Shown in pieces: positions 9,679 to 18,238 of a stretch of 64,000 bases of DNA. A program made the translations under genes and the position numbers. The notes beneath the pieces are model-generated. The model was not told where the DNA came from. It ran no database searches and saw only the letters and a program-made list of their open reading frames with translations. Origin of the DNA: an uncultured Sphingomonadaceae bacterium (GTDB taxonomy: Bacteria; Pseudomonadota; Alphaproteobacteria; Sphingomonadales; Sphingomonadaceae); the NCBI GenBank assembly GCA_937996655.1, contig CALKUK010000015.1, positions 62,001 through 126,000 of the forward strand, given 5' to 3'. Positions within the stretch are counted from its first letter, which is position 1, and each line of letters starts with the position of its first letter.

Positions 9679-10659
9679 TTAGGCCGCGCCTTCGCCCTTC
9701 AGCGGGCGGGACAGCAAAGAGGCCACGACCTCGCGAATATCGGCATTGTTGAGCAGCGCGCACACGGCATCGACAATCGGCATCTCCACCCCTGCCGCCA
9801 AAGCCGCCTGCTGAAGCACCGGGGCGGTATACGCCCCTTCGGCCACAGTTTTTCGATCTGCCAACAACGCGGCCGCGCTTTGTCCCTCCCCCAGCCCCTT
9901 GCCGAGAGAGAAGTTGCGTGAGCTCGTTGAGGAGCAGGTGAGAACGAGGTCGCCAAGCCCGGAGAGGCCGGCCAGTGTCTCCGGCTTTGCACCGCGCGCC
10001 AGCCCAAAGCGCGTCATCTCGGCAAATCCGCGCGCGATGAGCGCGGCCCGCGCATTCTGGCCAAGCCCTGCCCCTTCAACAACGCCGCAGGCAATGGCGA
10101 GGACATTCTTCACAGCGCCACCGATTTCCGCGCCGATCACATCGGTTGAGACATAGGGCCGGAAATGCGGCTGCGCGATTCGGGCGGCCAATTGCTGCCC
10201 AATGGCGGCATCCTCGCAGGCCAGTGTGATCGCGGTAGGTAGTCCTTGAGCGACTTCGTGCGCGAAGGTCGGGCCGGACAGGACGGCAATGGCCGCCTCC
10301 GGGCAGCACTGTGCCGCGACTTCGGACATCAGCATCTGCGTTTCGGCCTCAATCCCCTTGGCACAGAGCACGAGGGAGCGGCGGCCCACAGGCGTTTGGG
10401 CGAGAACGGACCGCATGTGTTGCGCCGGAGTGACCACCAGCAGAGCGTCACAGGGCGCAAGGTCCGCCAAGTTACCCGTCGCCCCGATATGGGCCGAGAG
10501 TGGAACGCCCTTCAGAAAATTCGTGTTCTCGCGGTTGCTGTTGATCGAAGCCACAACATCCGCCTCGCGCGCCCAGAGCACGACCTCGTCTCCACCGGCT
10601 GCGGCAACCTGCGCCAGAGCCGTGCCCCAAGCACCGCCACCGATGACCCCGAGCTTCAT
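9679..10659 (-). CDS. gpsA: NAD(P)H-dependent glycerol-3-phosphate dehydrogenase
   Basis: Reduces dihydroxyacetone phosphate to sn-glycerol 3-phosphate for phospholipid synthesis. The 326-residue protein has the N-terminal nucleotide-binding motif (IGGGAWGTALAQ), the SGPTFAHEVAQG segment and the conserved lysine in the KNVLAIACG helix, followed by an all-alpha C-terminal domain. The start overlaps the tsaD stop (ATGA), so tsaD and gpsA are translationally coupled. Confidence 0.96.
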   Translation of the reverse strand: MKLGVIGGGAWGTALAQVAAAGGDEVVLWAREADVVASINSNRENTNFLKGVPLSAHIGATGNLADLAPCDALLVVTPAQHMRSVLAQTPVGRRSLVLCAKGIEAETQMLMSEVAAQCCPEAAIAVLSGPTFAHEVAQGLPTAITLACEDAAIGQQLAARIAQPHFRPYVSTDVIGAEIGGAVKNVLAIACGVVEGAGLGQNARAALIARGFAEMTRFGLARGAKPETLAGLSGLGDLVLTCSSTSSRNFSLGKGLGEGQSAAALLADRKTVAEGAYTAPVLQQAALAAGVEMPIVDAVCALLNNADIREVVASLLSRPLKGEGAA

Positions 10660-11690
10660 GCCTTCACTCCCGCGCCTCGGACCGTTTCGGCATCTGGATC
10701 AAGCGGCCAGCGGGGCCGCGCGATCACATCAAGCGGATCGGTCAGTCCCAAGGCAAATCGTTCCGCGCCCGCCCAGCCGATCATCGCTGCATTGTCCGTA
10801 CAAAGCCAGAGCGGGGGGGCGAAGAAGGGCAGGCCATTGTCCGCCGCCAGCGCCTCAAGCGCAGACCGGATCGCCTGATTGGCGGCCACACCGCCTGCGA
10901 CGACCAGAGCCGTGACCCCTCCTGCCCGGTGGATGGCCCGCCTTGTGCGGTCGACCAGGCAATCGACCACAGCCTGTTGAAAGCTGGCGGCGATGTCTTC
11001 CGGCTTATGGATCCCGGCGTCACGGGCGCGCAGGACCGCGCTCTTCAATCCCGCAAAAGAGAAATGCGGCTCTGCTGTGCCGACGAGCGGACGCGGCAGG
11101 GGCACCGCCTTTGCGTTCCCCGACCGCGCGGCAGCTTCCACCGCAGGGCCACCAGGAAAGCCGAGTTTCAATAGCTTTGCCGTCTTGTCGAAGGCTTCGC
11201 CCGCGGCATCATCGATGGTTGTCGCCAGCCGGCGATATTGGCCGACGCCTTCGACCAGCAACAGCTGGCAATGCCCGCCGGAGACGAGCAGCAGCAAATA
11301 GGGAAAGGCAAGCGCAGGGTCGGCAAGGCGCGGGCTAAGTGCATGGCCTTCCAGATGATTGACGGCGATCAGCGGCTTTCCCGCAGCATGGGCCAAGGCC
11401 TTGCCTGTCACCAGCCCGACCATCACGCCGCCAATCAGGCCCGGCCCTGCCGTCGCTGCAATGGCATCCACATCTTTCAACGCAATGCCCGCCTCATCGA
11501 GCGCCTGTTCGATCAGGCTTGCCAGAACGTCCACATGGGCGCGCGCGGCAATCTCGGGCACGACGCCGCCAAAGGGCCGGTGGGCGGCCTCTTGTGTCGC
11601 CAATTTATGCGCCAATACCGCCCGATCGCTGGTCACAAGCGCCGCTGCGGTTTCGTCGCAACTGGATTCAAGGCCAAGGATGATTGCCAT
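10656..11690 (-). CDS. tsaD: tRNA N6-adenosine threonylcarbamoyltransferase
   Basis: Transfers the threonylcarbamoyl group to A37 of ANN-decoding tRNAs together with TsaB and TsaE. Start set at 11690 (MAIILGLESSCDE), where the family N-terminus begins; an upstream in-frame ATG at 11711 would add seven untypical residues. The ASKHA fold motifs LGLESSCDETAAALV and VSGGHCQLLLV and the metal-site AARAHVDVL segment are visible. At 345 residues it has normal length. It is divergent from hemC across a 44-bp gap and coupled to gpsA. Confidence 0.95.
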   Translation of the reverse strand: MAIILGLESSCDETAAALVTSDRAVLAHKLATQEAAHRPFGGVVPEIAARAHVDVLASLIEQALDEAGIALKDVDAIAATAGPGLIGGVMVGLVTGKALAHAAGKPLIAVNHLEGHALSPRLADPALAFPYLLLLVSGGHCQLLLVEGVGQYRRLATTIDDAAGEAFDKTAKLLKLGFPGGPAVEAAARSGNAKAVPLPRPLVGTAEPHFSFAGLKSAVLRARDAGIHKPEDIAASFQQAVVDCLVDRTRRAIHRAGGVTALVVAGGVAANQAIRSALEALAADNGLPFFAPPLWLCTDNAAMIGWAGAERFALGLTDPLDVIARPRWPLDPDAETVRGAGVKA

Positions 11691-11734
11691 TGGCCTTCCC
11701 TCTAGCCCCACACGCCGCTAGCACAAGCGCCGCC

Positions 11735-12631
11735 ATGACAGACCAGCCCCTAAAACTCGGCACACGCGCCTCTCCGCTCGCCCTCGCTCAGGCCCATTTG
11801 GTGCGCGATGCCCTTTTAAAAGCACATGGCTGGGACGAGTCGCGCGTCGAAATCGTCGCCATGACAGCCAGTGGCGACCGCATTCTGGACCGGGCGCTGG
11901 CAGAGGTGGGTGGCAAAGCGCTGTGGACCAAGGAACTGGACCGCGCCCTAATGTTGGGGGACATCGACTTCGCTGTGCATTCGATGAAGGACGTTGAAAC
12001 CATCCGCCCGGCGGACCTCGCCATTGTCGCCATGTTGCCGCGTGCCGATGTGCGCGATCGCCTTATCGGGGCAGCGAGCATCAGCGCGCTGCCACAGGGC
12101 GCACGTGTCGGCACCAGCTCCCCCCGCCGCAGCGCCCAGTTGCGGCGTCTGCGCCCGGACCTGAACATCGTGCTGTTCCGCGGCAATGTCGCAACCCGCC
12201 TTGCCAAGCTCAACGCCGGTGAGGCCGATGCCACCTTGCTGGCCGCGGCGGGTCTGGACCGGCTGGGTCAACCCAATGTCGGTATTGCGATTGCGCAAGA
12301 AGAAATGCTGCCCGCCCCCGCGCAGGGGGCCGTGGGCATTGAAACACGCGCCGACAATGCCCGCATCCACGCCCTGTTGGCCCCCATCAACGATGCCGAT
12401 ACCTTTGCCTGCGTCATGGCGGAGCGCGCCTTTCTTGCCGAGCTAACGGCGGACTGCCACTCCCCCGTTGCGGCACAGGCCCGGCATGTGGACGGAAAAC
12501 TCCACATCCGTGGCGAGATCCTGACCGAAGACGGCGCGCTGCGAGAATTTGGGGAAGCGGACGATCCGGTCACCCTCGCCCGCAGCCTCCTCAACCGCGC
12601 GCCGCCAGCCTTACGGGCCGCGTTCGGATGA
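11735..12631 (+). CDS. hemC: Hydroxymethylbilane synthase (porphobilinogen deaminase)
   Basis: Polymerises four porphobilinogens into hydroxymethylbilane in heme synthesis. The 298-residue protein starts at 11735 (MTDQPLKLGTRASPLA); the longer frame from 11684 crosses the tsaD start region and is rejected. Visible motifs include the N-terminal RASPLALAQ, the HSMKDVET substrate loop, the GTSSPRRSAQL segment and the dipyrromethane-cofactor cysteine in TADCHSPVAAQA. The stop overlaps the hemD ATG (ATGA). Confidence 0.97.
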   Translation: MTDQPLKLGTRASPLALAQAHLVRDALLKAHGWDESRVEIVAMTASGDRILDRALAEVGGKALWTKELDRALMLGDIDFAVHSMKDVETIRPADLAIVAMLPRADVRDRLIGAASISALPQGARVGTSSPRRSAQLRRLRPDLNIVLFRGNVATRLAKLNAGEADATLLAAAGLDRLGQPNVGIAIAQEEMLPAPAQGAVGIETRADNARIHALLAPINDADTFACVMAERAFLAELTADCHSPVAAQARHVDGKLHIRGEILTEDGALREFGEADDPVTLARSLLNRAPPALRAAFG

Positions 12632-13317
12632 AGCCCCTGCTCGTCCTGCGGCCCCAACCGGGCGCGGACAAGACAGCGGATCGCGCGCGCGCTTTAGGGT
12701 TGGATCCCAAGGTCCTTCCCCTGTTTGAAGTCCGGGGCGTGCCCTGGTCTATAGAAACCAGCACACCCTATGATGCTGTCTTCATAACAAGTTCTAATAG
12801 CCTCAAATTTATTGATAATTATCTGGAATTTTTAGAAGACCTGCCCATCCTATGCGTAGGCGAAGCCACGGCGGCGGCGGCGCGACAGGCCGGATTACGC
12901 GAGGTGACGGCGGGCGCGAACGGCGCGGCATCGCTGGCCGACCTCGCCGCGGCCTTGGGCCATCGCCATGTGCTGTGGCTGGCGGGGCGGCCTTCGCTGC
13001 AAATCAGCCACCCTGATCTCATATTTGATGTGAAGTATACCTATGAGACGATTGAAATTCCGTCTGATCTAAAATTTCACACATCCACAGAAACACAAGC
13101 GGTGGCGCTCGTGCATTCGCCCCGTGCGGCGCAGTGTTTGGCAGAACGCGTAGCCGCGCGCGGACATATCGATCTGGTCGCGATCAGCGAAAAGGCCGCC
13201 ATCGCCGCCGGACCCGGTTGGGCCAGTGTCCATTGGCCGGATGCGCCGACCGACAATGCCATGCTGGAAATTGCCGCCCCCTTGTGCCGGGCAGGTGAAA
13301 CGGGCACATCTCCCTGA
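12628..13317 (+). CDS. hemD: Uroporphyrinogen-III synthase
   Basis: Cyclises hydroxymethylbilane to uroporphyrinogen III. Assigned from its length (229 residues), its position overlapping hemC by 4 bp, and features of this poorly conserved family, such as the N-terminal VLRPQPGADKTADRARALG and the VFITSSNSLKFI strand that ends a Rossmann-like half. Two stretches (about 12780-12840 and 13020-13085) are clearly AT-rich with codons unlike the neighbours. Its stop overlaps the next start by one base. Confidence 0.88.
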   Translation: MKPLLVLRPQPGADKTADRARALGLDPKVLPLFEVRGVPWSIETSTPYDAVFITSSNSLKFIDNYLEFLEDLPILCVGEATAAAARQAGLREVTAGANGAASLADLAAALGHRHVLWLAGRPSLQISHPDLIFDVKYTYETIEIPSDLKFHTSTETQAVALVHSPRAAQCLAERVAARGHIDLVAISEKAAIAAGPGWASVHWPDAPTDNAMLEIAAPLCRAGETGTSP

Positions 13318-14132
13318 TGGACGATGAATTGACTCCACCGGCACAAGCGCCCTCCAGTTCTGTTCGCGGGCTCGTCATCTTCGCGATCGTCTGTTTTGCG
13401 ATTGGCATTGCAGCGATGTTCTGGCTTTTGACAGAATGGACGCCGGCCCGGAACTTCGTGCTGGGCACGCCGCCTGCCCCGCCTGCCGTCACCGCCCCTG
13501 CCGAGACCCCCGCACCGCCGCCTGTCGCGCCTGCGCAGGATGCCAGCGCGACGCCGGAAGAGCATATGGCGAAGATTGAAGAGAAGCTCGCGATCATCGA
13601 TCAGCAGGCGGACAGCGCCTCGAACGATGCCTCACGCGCTGAACGCATGATGATCGCCTTTGCCGCCCGCCGCGCGATTGAGCGGGGTGCTGCTCTCGGC
13701 TATTTGGAAGGCGCGCTGATGCGTCAGTTTGGCGGCGCAGACGCGAACGCGGTGTCCACCATCATCAAAGGCGCCCGTGCTCCTGTGACGCTGGAACAGC
13801 TTGAAGAAGGGCTCGACGCCGCCCACGCCAAGATGATCGCTGTGGCGCCCGATGCAGGCTGGTTTAGCCGCATCTGGCAAGACATCGGCAGTCTCGCCGT
13901 CATCAAGCGGGAAGGCGATGGCCGCCTGACACCCGACCAGCATTATGACCGCGCCCGCCGCGCGCTGGAGCGGGATCGCGTCGAAGTCGCTATTCGGGAG
14001 GTGGAAGCCCTGCCCGGTCAGGCGGAAGCCAAGCCCTGGCTCGACCGCGCCCGCCGCTATGTTCAGATGCGCAAATCACTGGACCGGCTGGAAGCGGTGA
14101 CCCTCTCGGTCTCACGCCCGCCGGCCATATGA
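13317..14132 (+). CDS. Mitofilin (Mic60)-like inner-membrane protein
   Basis: Protein of 271 residues with a short cytoplasmic N-terminus, one transmembrane helix (about residues 19-40), a Pro/Ala-rich linker (about 48-75), a coiled-coil-like helical stretch and a C-terminal helical region resembling the mitofilin domain. Bacterial Mic60 homologues of alphaproteobacteria, related to the mitochondrial crista-junction protein, are typically encoded next to hem genes. The start overlaps the hemD stop by one base, so this is the third gene of a hemC-hemD operon. Identification rests on architecture and context; the sequence itself is weakly conserved. Confidence 0.7.
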   Translation: MDDELTPPAQAPSSSVRGLVIFAIVCFAIGIAAMFWLLTEWTPARNFVLGTPPAPPAVTAPAETPAPPPVAPAQDASATPEEHMAKIEEKLAIIDQQADSASNDASRAERMMIAFAARRAIERGAALGYLEGALMRQFGGADANAVSTIIKGARAPVTLEQLEEGLDAAHAKMIAVAPDAGWFSRIWQDIGSLAVIKREGDGRLTPDQHYDRARRALERDRVEVAIREVEALPGQAEAKPWLDRARRYVQMRKSLDRLEAVTLSVSRPPAI

Positions 14133-14154
14133 TCCGCCCGCGGCTGAGCGGCTG

Positions 14155-14772
14155 CTAGATCGTTTCAGTATTATAGTGATGCCAGGCCATGATGGCTGCC
14201 GCGCCGCGATGGGGCCGCCAGCCCTCCGCCAGTTGGCGCACCAGCTTTTCGCTGGGCCGTTCGTTCAAACCCAAGATGCGGCCGATTTCGATTTGAACGG
14301 CCAGATCCCCTGCGGGCCAGATGTCACCACGCCCTTCTGCAAACAGCAGATAGATTTCGGCTGACCAGCGGCCAATGCCCTTCACCCGGGTCATCAACGC
14401 GATAGCCTCTTCATCATCTGCCGGCAGGTTATGCAGATCGAGATCGCCATCTTCGACCAGACGGGCAAGGCTAAGGACATAGCCCTGTTTTTGCCGTGAC
14501 AGGCCGAAGCTGCGCAGTTCTTCCTCATTAGAGGCGAGCATTGTGCGCGGCTTGGTGAGGTCACCGAGCCCCGCCTCCAGCTTGTTCCAGATGGAGGCAG
14601 CGGCCTTCACGCTGACCTGCTGGCCGATAATCGTGCGCAACAGCGTTTCATAGCCGGGGTTGCGTCTCCGCGGCTCCGGATAGCCGACCCGACCAACCGC
14701 CGCACCGAACCTCGGTTCGATGGCAATCAGGGCATCAACCGAAGCCTTTAGATGTTCTGCAGTCAGCCCCAT
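14155..14772 (-). CDS. DNA-3-methyladenine glycosylase II family protein
   Basis: Base-excision repair glycosylase of the HhH-GPD superfamily (AlkA/MagIII-like), 205 residues from the preferred start 14772 (MGLTAEHLKAS); an ATG at 14841 would extend it into the ferredoxin promoter region. The helix-hairpin-helix is seen in LMTRVKGIGRWSAEIYLLF, and the catalytic aspartate is in WPAGDLAVQ. The IIGQQVSVKAA helix is typical of AlkA relatives. No C-terminal Fe-S cysteines are present. Divergent from the ferredoxin gene, 80 bp apart. Confidence 0.88.
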   Translation of the reverse strand: MGLTAEHLKASVDALIAIEPRFGAAVGRVGYPEPRRRNPGYETLLRTIIGQQVSVKAAASIWNKLEAGLGDLTKPRTMLASNEEELRSFGLSRQKQGYVLSLARLVEDGDLDLHNLPADDEEAIALMTRVKGIGRWSAEIYLLFAEGRGDIWPAGDLAVQIEIGRILGLNERPSEKLVRQLAEGWRPHRGAAAIMAWHHYNTETI

Positions 14773-14852
14773 TAAACTCGTCCCTTGATCTGCGCCTTTG
14801 GCACGGCTAGCGACGCTGGCGAACGAAAGACACGCGATCAAGAGGAAAGATC

Positions 14853-15170
14853 ATGGCAAAGCTGGTAGTTGTGACACGCGACGGAACCGAAAAGGAAGTT
14901 CAGGGTCAAGATGGCCTGTCCGTCATGGAAATCATCCGTGATGCCGGATTTGATGAATTGCTCGCTTTGTGCGGCGGATGCTGCTCTTGCGCGACCTGCC
15001 ACATCCATGTGGACGCGGCCTTTGCCGACAAGGTTGATCCGATGAGCGAAGATGAAAATGATCTGCTCGATAGCTCCGCTCACCGCGACGCGACATCGCG
15101 CCTGTCTTGCCAGATCCACTTCAACGCCGCGCTCGATGGCCTGAAGGTCACGATCGCACAGGAAGACTGA
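14853..15170 (+). CDS. 2Fe-2S ferredoxin (adrenodoxin type)
   Basis: Electron carrier of 105 residues. The cluster ligands follow the vertebrate/bacterial adrenodoxin spacing: Cys40, Cys46 and Cys49 (C-x5-C-x2-C) plus Cys86. Extra cysteines at 43 and 44 are unlikely ligands. A strong Shine-Dalgarno (AGAGGAAAG) precedes the ATG. Such ferredoxins pass electrons from an FAD ferredoxin reductase to a P450 or to Fe-S assembly; a candidate reductase is encoded far away at 61862-63091. A strong terminator follows. Confidence 0.93.
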   Translation: MAKLVVVTRDGTEKEVQGQDGLSVMEIIRDAGFDELLALCGGCCSCATCHIHVDAAFADKVDPMSEDENDLLDSSAHRDATSRLSCQIHFNAALDGLKVTIAQED

Positions 15171-15194
15171 TCCAGTCCGCCTTCGTGGATGAAG

Positions 15195-15221
15195 AAAAGC
15201 CCCGGTTTTGCCGGGGCTTTT
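15195..15221 (+). terminator. Intrinsic terminator after the ferredoxin gene
   Basis: A perfect 11-bp stem (AAAAGCCCCGG, 15195-15205, with CCGGGGCTTTT, 15211-15221) closes a 5-nt loop and continues into further T residues. The A/T ends make it likely to work in both directions, serving the convergent lipoprotein gene that ends at 15222. Confidence 0.9.
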
Positions 15222-16139
15222 TCATTTGATCTTGATGAGCACCTCAGGAAGCCGGTCTGTCATGGGGGTTACATCCCAGACCACCTTCCTCCCCTTTGGG
15301 TCGGCGCTTGGCCCGTCCTCGCTATTGTTGCTCAAAATCTCTCCATCGGTCGTAACCGTGAAGAGGCCCTGCGTCTCAGGGGACTGCGGCATGTCTTTTG
15401 ACCCCGAAAGATCCCCCAGCATCTTCGCCCGCCCGGCAAGCGCCTTCATGCCGCCGCCGATCAGCGATGGCGCGGTGACCGTGACGGCGCCGTCCGCGCG
15501 CTTTCGGATCATGATGAAGGGGAAGATCATGTCCATCTTCGGAAAGATCGGAAAGACATAGTCATGCGTCAGCTTACCGGAATAGCGGTAGTCGACGTCA
15601 AAAACGCCCTTGCCCTTATAGGTGACGGCCTTCCACCCCTCATATTTCATCAGGGCGGCGGCGAATTTTTGATTGGCCTCATCTCCGCTGCCGGAAAAGC
15701 CGAACAACTGTGCCATTTTGTCCGCGTCATCGGCTTTCTTGGCGGCCGCGGCGGCCTTGTCCGCCTCATATGTTTTGCGCAATTCGGCGACTTGCTTGGG
15801 GGAACAGGCGACTTCCCGACTGTCCTCATCCTGCCCGTCGATGGAGCCTTCCTCGCCGCCCTTGATGGCGGACGCATGCGTTTCAGCCGACGCATATTCA
15901 TCCGTCATGGTGCGCCCGCTCGCATAGCAGGTGGCGAAGGAATCGTCCCAAGGCTTGGGCTTCAATTTGCTGCCCATGATGTCATCGGGCATCTGGAAGA
16001 TGATCTCTCCCTTATAGGCGACAGTGAAGTCCCCCGCCTTTCGAATGTCGACATCCGCACCGAACTTTCCCGGAATGAGAAAACAGCCAGACAGCATCAC
16101 GGACGCTGCCAGCACGCTCAAGGTGCGGATGACCTTCAT
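15222..16139 (-). CDS. Hypothetical lipoprotein
   Basis: Predicted lipoprotein of 305 residues: basic start (MKVIR), hydrophobic stretch and a lipobox LSGC with the modified cysteine at residue 19. The mature part begins with a beta-rich segment (AGDFTVAYKGEIIF), has an Ala/Lys-rich helical middle (about 125-150) and ends with another beta-rich region. I do not recognise a named family. Its start overlaps the rlmB stop by 4 bp, so the two are probably cotranscribed, though no functional link is evident. Confidence 0.8.
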   Translation of the reverse strand: MKVIRTLSVLAASVMLSGCFLIPGKFGADVDIRKAGDFTVAYKGEIIFQMPDDIMGSKLKPKPWDDSFATCYASGRTMTDEYASAETHASAIKGGEEGSIDGQDEDSREVACSPKQVAELRKTYEADKAAAAAKKADDADKMAQLFGFSGSGDEANQKFAAALMKYEGWKAVTYKGKGVFDVDYRYSGKLTHDYVFPIFPKMDMIFPFIMIRKRADGAVTVTAPSLIGGGMKALAGRAKMLGDLSGSKDMPQSPETQGLFTVTTDGEILSNNSEDGPSADPKGRKVVWDVTPMTDRLPEVLIKIK

Positions 16140-16891
16140 TCTTTCCCACCCCGTCCGGTTGCGGCCGCATAAAGAGCGATGGCCGCGGCGTTGGAAACGT
16201 TCAGGCTTTCGGCTTTCGGGCTGATCGGCAGCTTGGCAAGTTCATCGCAATGCGCCTCGGTGTTCTGGCGCATGCCTTCACCTTCGGCCCCCAGCACCAG
16301 CGCGACTTTCGCCATGCCAATCGCATCGCCGAGCAGACGGTCCGTATGGCCCGTCAGGCCAATCCGCCAATAGCCGGCTTCCCCAATATCATCCAAAGCG
16401 CGGGCAAGATTGACGACACGCACCCAGGGCACAACTTCCAATGCGCCGGAGGCTGCCTTGGCCAGCGCCCCGGATTCGGGCGGCGCATGCCGGTCCTGCG
16501 TCACAATGCCCAGGGCATCGAAGGCCGCGGCAGACCGCAGGATCGCGCCGACATTGTGCGGATCGGTGACTTGATCGAGAACGAGCAGCGGGCGCGTATC
16601 GTTCGCGCCATCGGCCAGAAGGTCCCCCAGCCAGACATCCTCCAGCGGATCGACATCCAGCACGAGGCCCTGATGCGGCGCATCATTGGGCACCATGCGG
16701 CCAAGATCGGCCACATCGGCAAAAGCGACGGTCAGGCCGTCTGGAATGACAATCGCCGAGGCGGCTTCCCGCGTGGCCCATAATTTACGGGACACCCGGT
16801 TCGGGTTGTCGAGCGCCGCATACACGGCGTGCTTTCCCCAAAAGCGTGGACGATTTGACGGCGGTTTTGATGGACGATGACCCTTGCGCAT
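16136..16891 (-). CDS. rlmB: 23S rRNA (guanosine-2'-O)-methyltransferase, TrmH/RlmB family
   Basis: SPOUT-class 2'-O-methyltransferase. An N-terminal substrate-binding domain (FWGKHAVYAALDNPNR) is followed by the knotted domain with LVLDQVTDPHNVGAILRSA, LVLGAEGEGMR and the SLNVSNAAAIALY motif that ends the knot. Start 16891 (MRKGHRPSK, 251 residues) is preferred; an ATG at 16954 would add 21 residues overlapping a repeat-rich gap. Methylation of G2251 is inferred from RlmB similarity. Confidence 0.9.
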   Translation of the reverse strand: MRKGHRPSKPPSNRPRFWGKHAVYAALDNPNRVSRKLWATREAASAIVIPDGLTVAFADVADLGRMVPNDAPHQGLVLDVDPLEDVWLGDLLADGANDTRPLLVLDQVTDPHNVGAILRSAAAFDALGIVTQDRHAPPESGALAKAASGALEVVPWVRVVNLARALDDIGEAGYWRIGLTGHTDRLLGDAIGMAKVALVLGAEGEGMRQNTEAHCDELAKLPISPKAESLNVSNAAAIALYAAATGRGGKE

Positions 16892-16947
16892 GGCGCGCTT
16901 GTCGCGGATCAGGCGCGATTTGGCTAGGGGCAAAGAGAGAAGAGTTT

Positions 16948-17012
16948 CGCGCAAAGACGCCGAGGGCGCAGAGGGGGAGGAAGCCTTGCCCCCGCCTCTG
17001 CGCCGCTGCGCG
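16948..17012. repeat. Intergenic imperfect palindrome (GC-rich)
   Basis: The gap between rlmB and an acyl-CoA dehydrogenase gene contains GGCGCAGAGG (16965-16974) and its perfect inverse CCTCTGCGCC (16995-17004), flanked by related CGCAAAGACGC-like sequence. It resembles short intergenic repeats I associate with sphingomonads and could act as a 3' stem-loop. Confidence 0.5.
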
Positions 17013-17022
17013 ACCCGTAGCC

Positions 17023-18177
17023 TTAAAGCTTGCGGCCGATCAGTTCTTTCATGATCTCGCTCGTGCCGCCGAAAATGCGGGTCACGCGCGCGCCACGGAA
17101 CTGCTTGGCGATCGGGTATTCATTCATGAAGCCGGCACCGCCATGGAGCTGGAGGCACTTGTCGACGACTTCACCCTGAAGCTCAGTGTGCCACAGCTTG
17201 GCAGCCGACGCCTCTTCCGGGGTCAGTTCCTTCTTCATGTGACGCGCCAACGCCCAGTCAATGTGCGCCCAGCCGACCTGAAGCTTGGTCTTGAGGTCCG
17301 CCAGCACGAAACGGGTGTTCTGGAAATCAAGGATCGGCTTACCGAAAGCCTTGCGTTCCCGCACGAACTCCACCGTCTGGTCAAAGCTGCGCTGCGCCGC
17401 CGTCTGCGCACCGATCGCGATCGACAGACGTTCCTGCGGCAGTTCGCTCATCAGATAGATGAAGCCCATGCCTTCAGCGCCAAGGCAGTTGGTGATCGGC
17501 ACGCGGACGTCTTCGAAGAAGAGCTCTGACGTGTCCGCTGCATCCAGCCCGATCTTGTCGAGGTTGCGACCGCGCTTGAAACCTTCACGATCCGCTTCGA
17601 CGAGGACAATCGACACGCCCTTATAGGACGGCTGCGCGTCCGGATCGGTCTTGCAGCAGACGAGGATCAGGTCCGCATTCTGCCCGTTGGTGATGTACGT
17701 TTTGGCACCGTTGATGACATAATGGTTGCCATCCTTCTTCGCCGTGGTGCGCATCCCCTGAAGGTCAGAGCCTGTACCCGGTTCCGTCATGGCGATGGCG
17801 GTAATGACTTCGCCCGACACCATCTTGGGCAGCCATTGCTGCTTCTGCTCTTCTGAGCCGTACTGGATGATGTAGTTGGCAACGATGTCCGTCTGCAGCG
17901 AAAAGCCGGTGGCGACATCGGTGTTGTAGCCAAACTCTTCATTGATGATGGCGTTATAGCCAAAGTCGAGGCCAAGCCCGCCATATTCTTCCGGCACCGT
18001 GGGGCAGAGCAGCCCGACTTCACCGGCCTTTGGCCAGACGTCCTTCGGAACCAGGCCTTCGGCGTCCCATTTGTCGGCATTGGGTTCGATTTCCTTCGCC
18101 ACAAATTGGCGCACGGTCGAACGGAAGGCTTCGTGATCTTCGGTATAGGCAGTGCGGTGCAGCACATCGAGCGTCAT
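17023..18177 (-). CDS. Acyl-CoA dehydrogenase
   Basis: FAD-dependent acyl-CoA dehydrogenase of 384 residues that introduces an alpha,beta double bond. The ITAIAMTEPGTGSDLQG motif (flavin/substrate loop), YITNGQNAD and the C-terminal HGGAGFMNEYPIAKQFR and RIFGGTSEIMKELIGR motifs are all present. Long- or medium-chain specificity is not readable. It lies 57 bp downstream of a MarR-type regulator in the same direction, with a perfect dyad in the gap that could control it. Confidence 0.92.
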   Translation of the reverse strand: MTLDVLHRTAYTEDHEAFRSTVRQFVAKEIEPNADKWDAEGLVPKDVWPKAGEVGLLCPTVPEEYGGLGLDFGYNAIINEEFGYNTDVATGFSLQTDIVANYIIQYGSEEQKQQWLPKMVSGEVITAIAMTEPGTGSDLQGMRTTAKKDGNHYVINGAKTYITNGQNADLILVCCKTDPDAQPSYKGVSIVLVEADREGFKRGRNLDKIGLDAADTSELFFEDVRVPITNCLGAEGMGFIYLMSELPQERLSIAIGAQTAAQRSFDQTVEFVRERKAFGKPILDFQNTRFVLADLKTKLQVGWAHIDWALARHMKKELTPEEASAAKLWHTELQGEVVDKCLQLHGGAGFMNEYPIAKQFRGARVTRIFGGTSEIMKELIGRKL

Positions 18178-18222
18178 GGGGACATCCTTTCCTGGGGTTG
18201 TGGCCGCATTGGAATCCCCAAG

Positions 18223-18238
18223 TTGACGCTTACGTCAA
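18223..18238. promoter_or_regulatory. Perfect dyad TTGACG-N4-CGTCAA upstream of acyl-CoA dehydrogenase
   Basis: A perfect 6-bp inverted repeat with a 4-bp spacer lies 46 bp upstream of the dehydrogenase start and overlaps the stop codon of the MarR gene. It looks like the TTGACG/CGTCAA sites reported for MerR-type LiuR regulators of acyl-CoA catabolism in proteobacteria. The binding protein is inferred, not seen. Confidence 0.55.

Noticed and set aside
14799..14815. TGGCACG upstream of the ferredoxin gene as a sigma-54 promoter
   Set aside because: The -12 element is missing at the correct distance, so it is only half a match.
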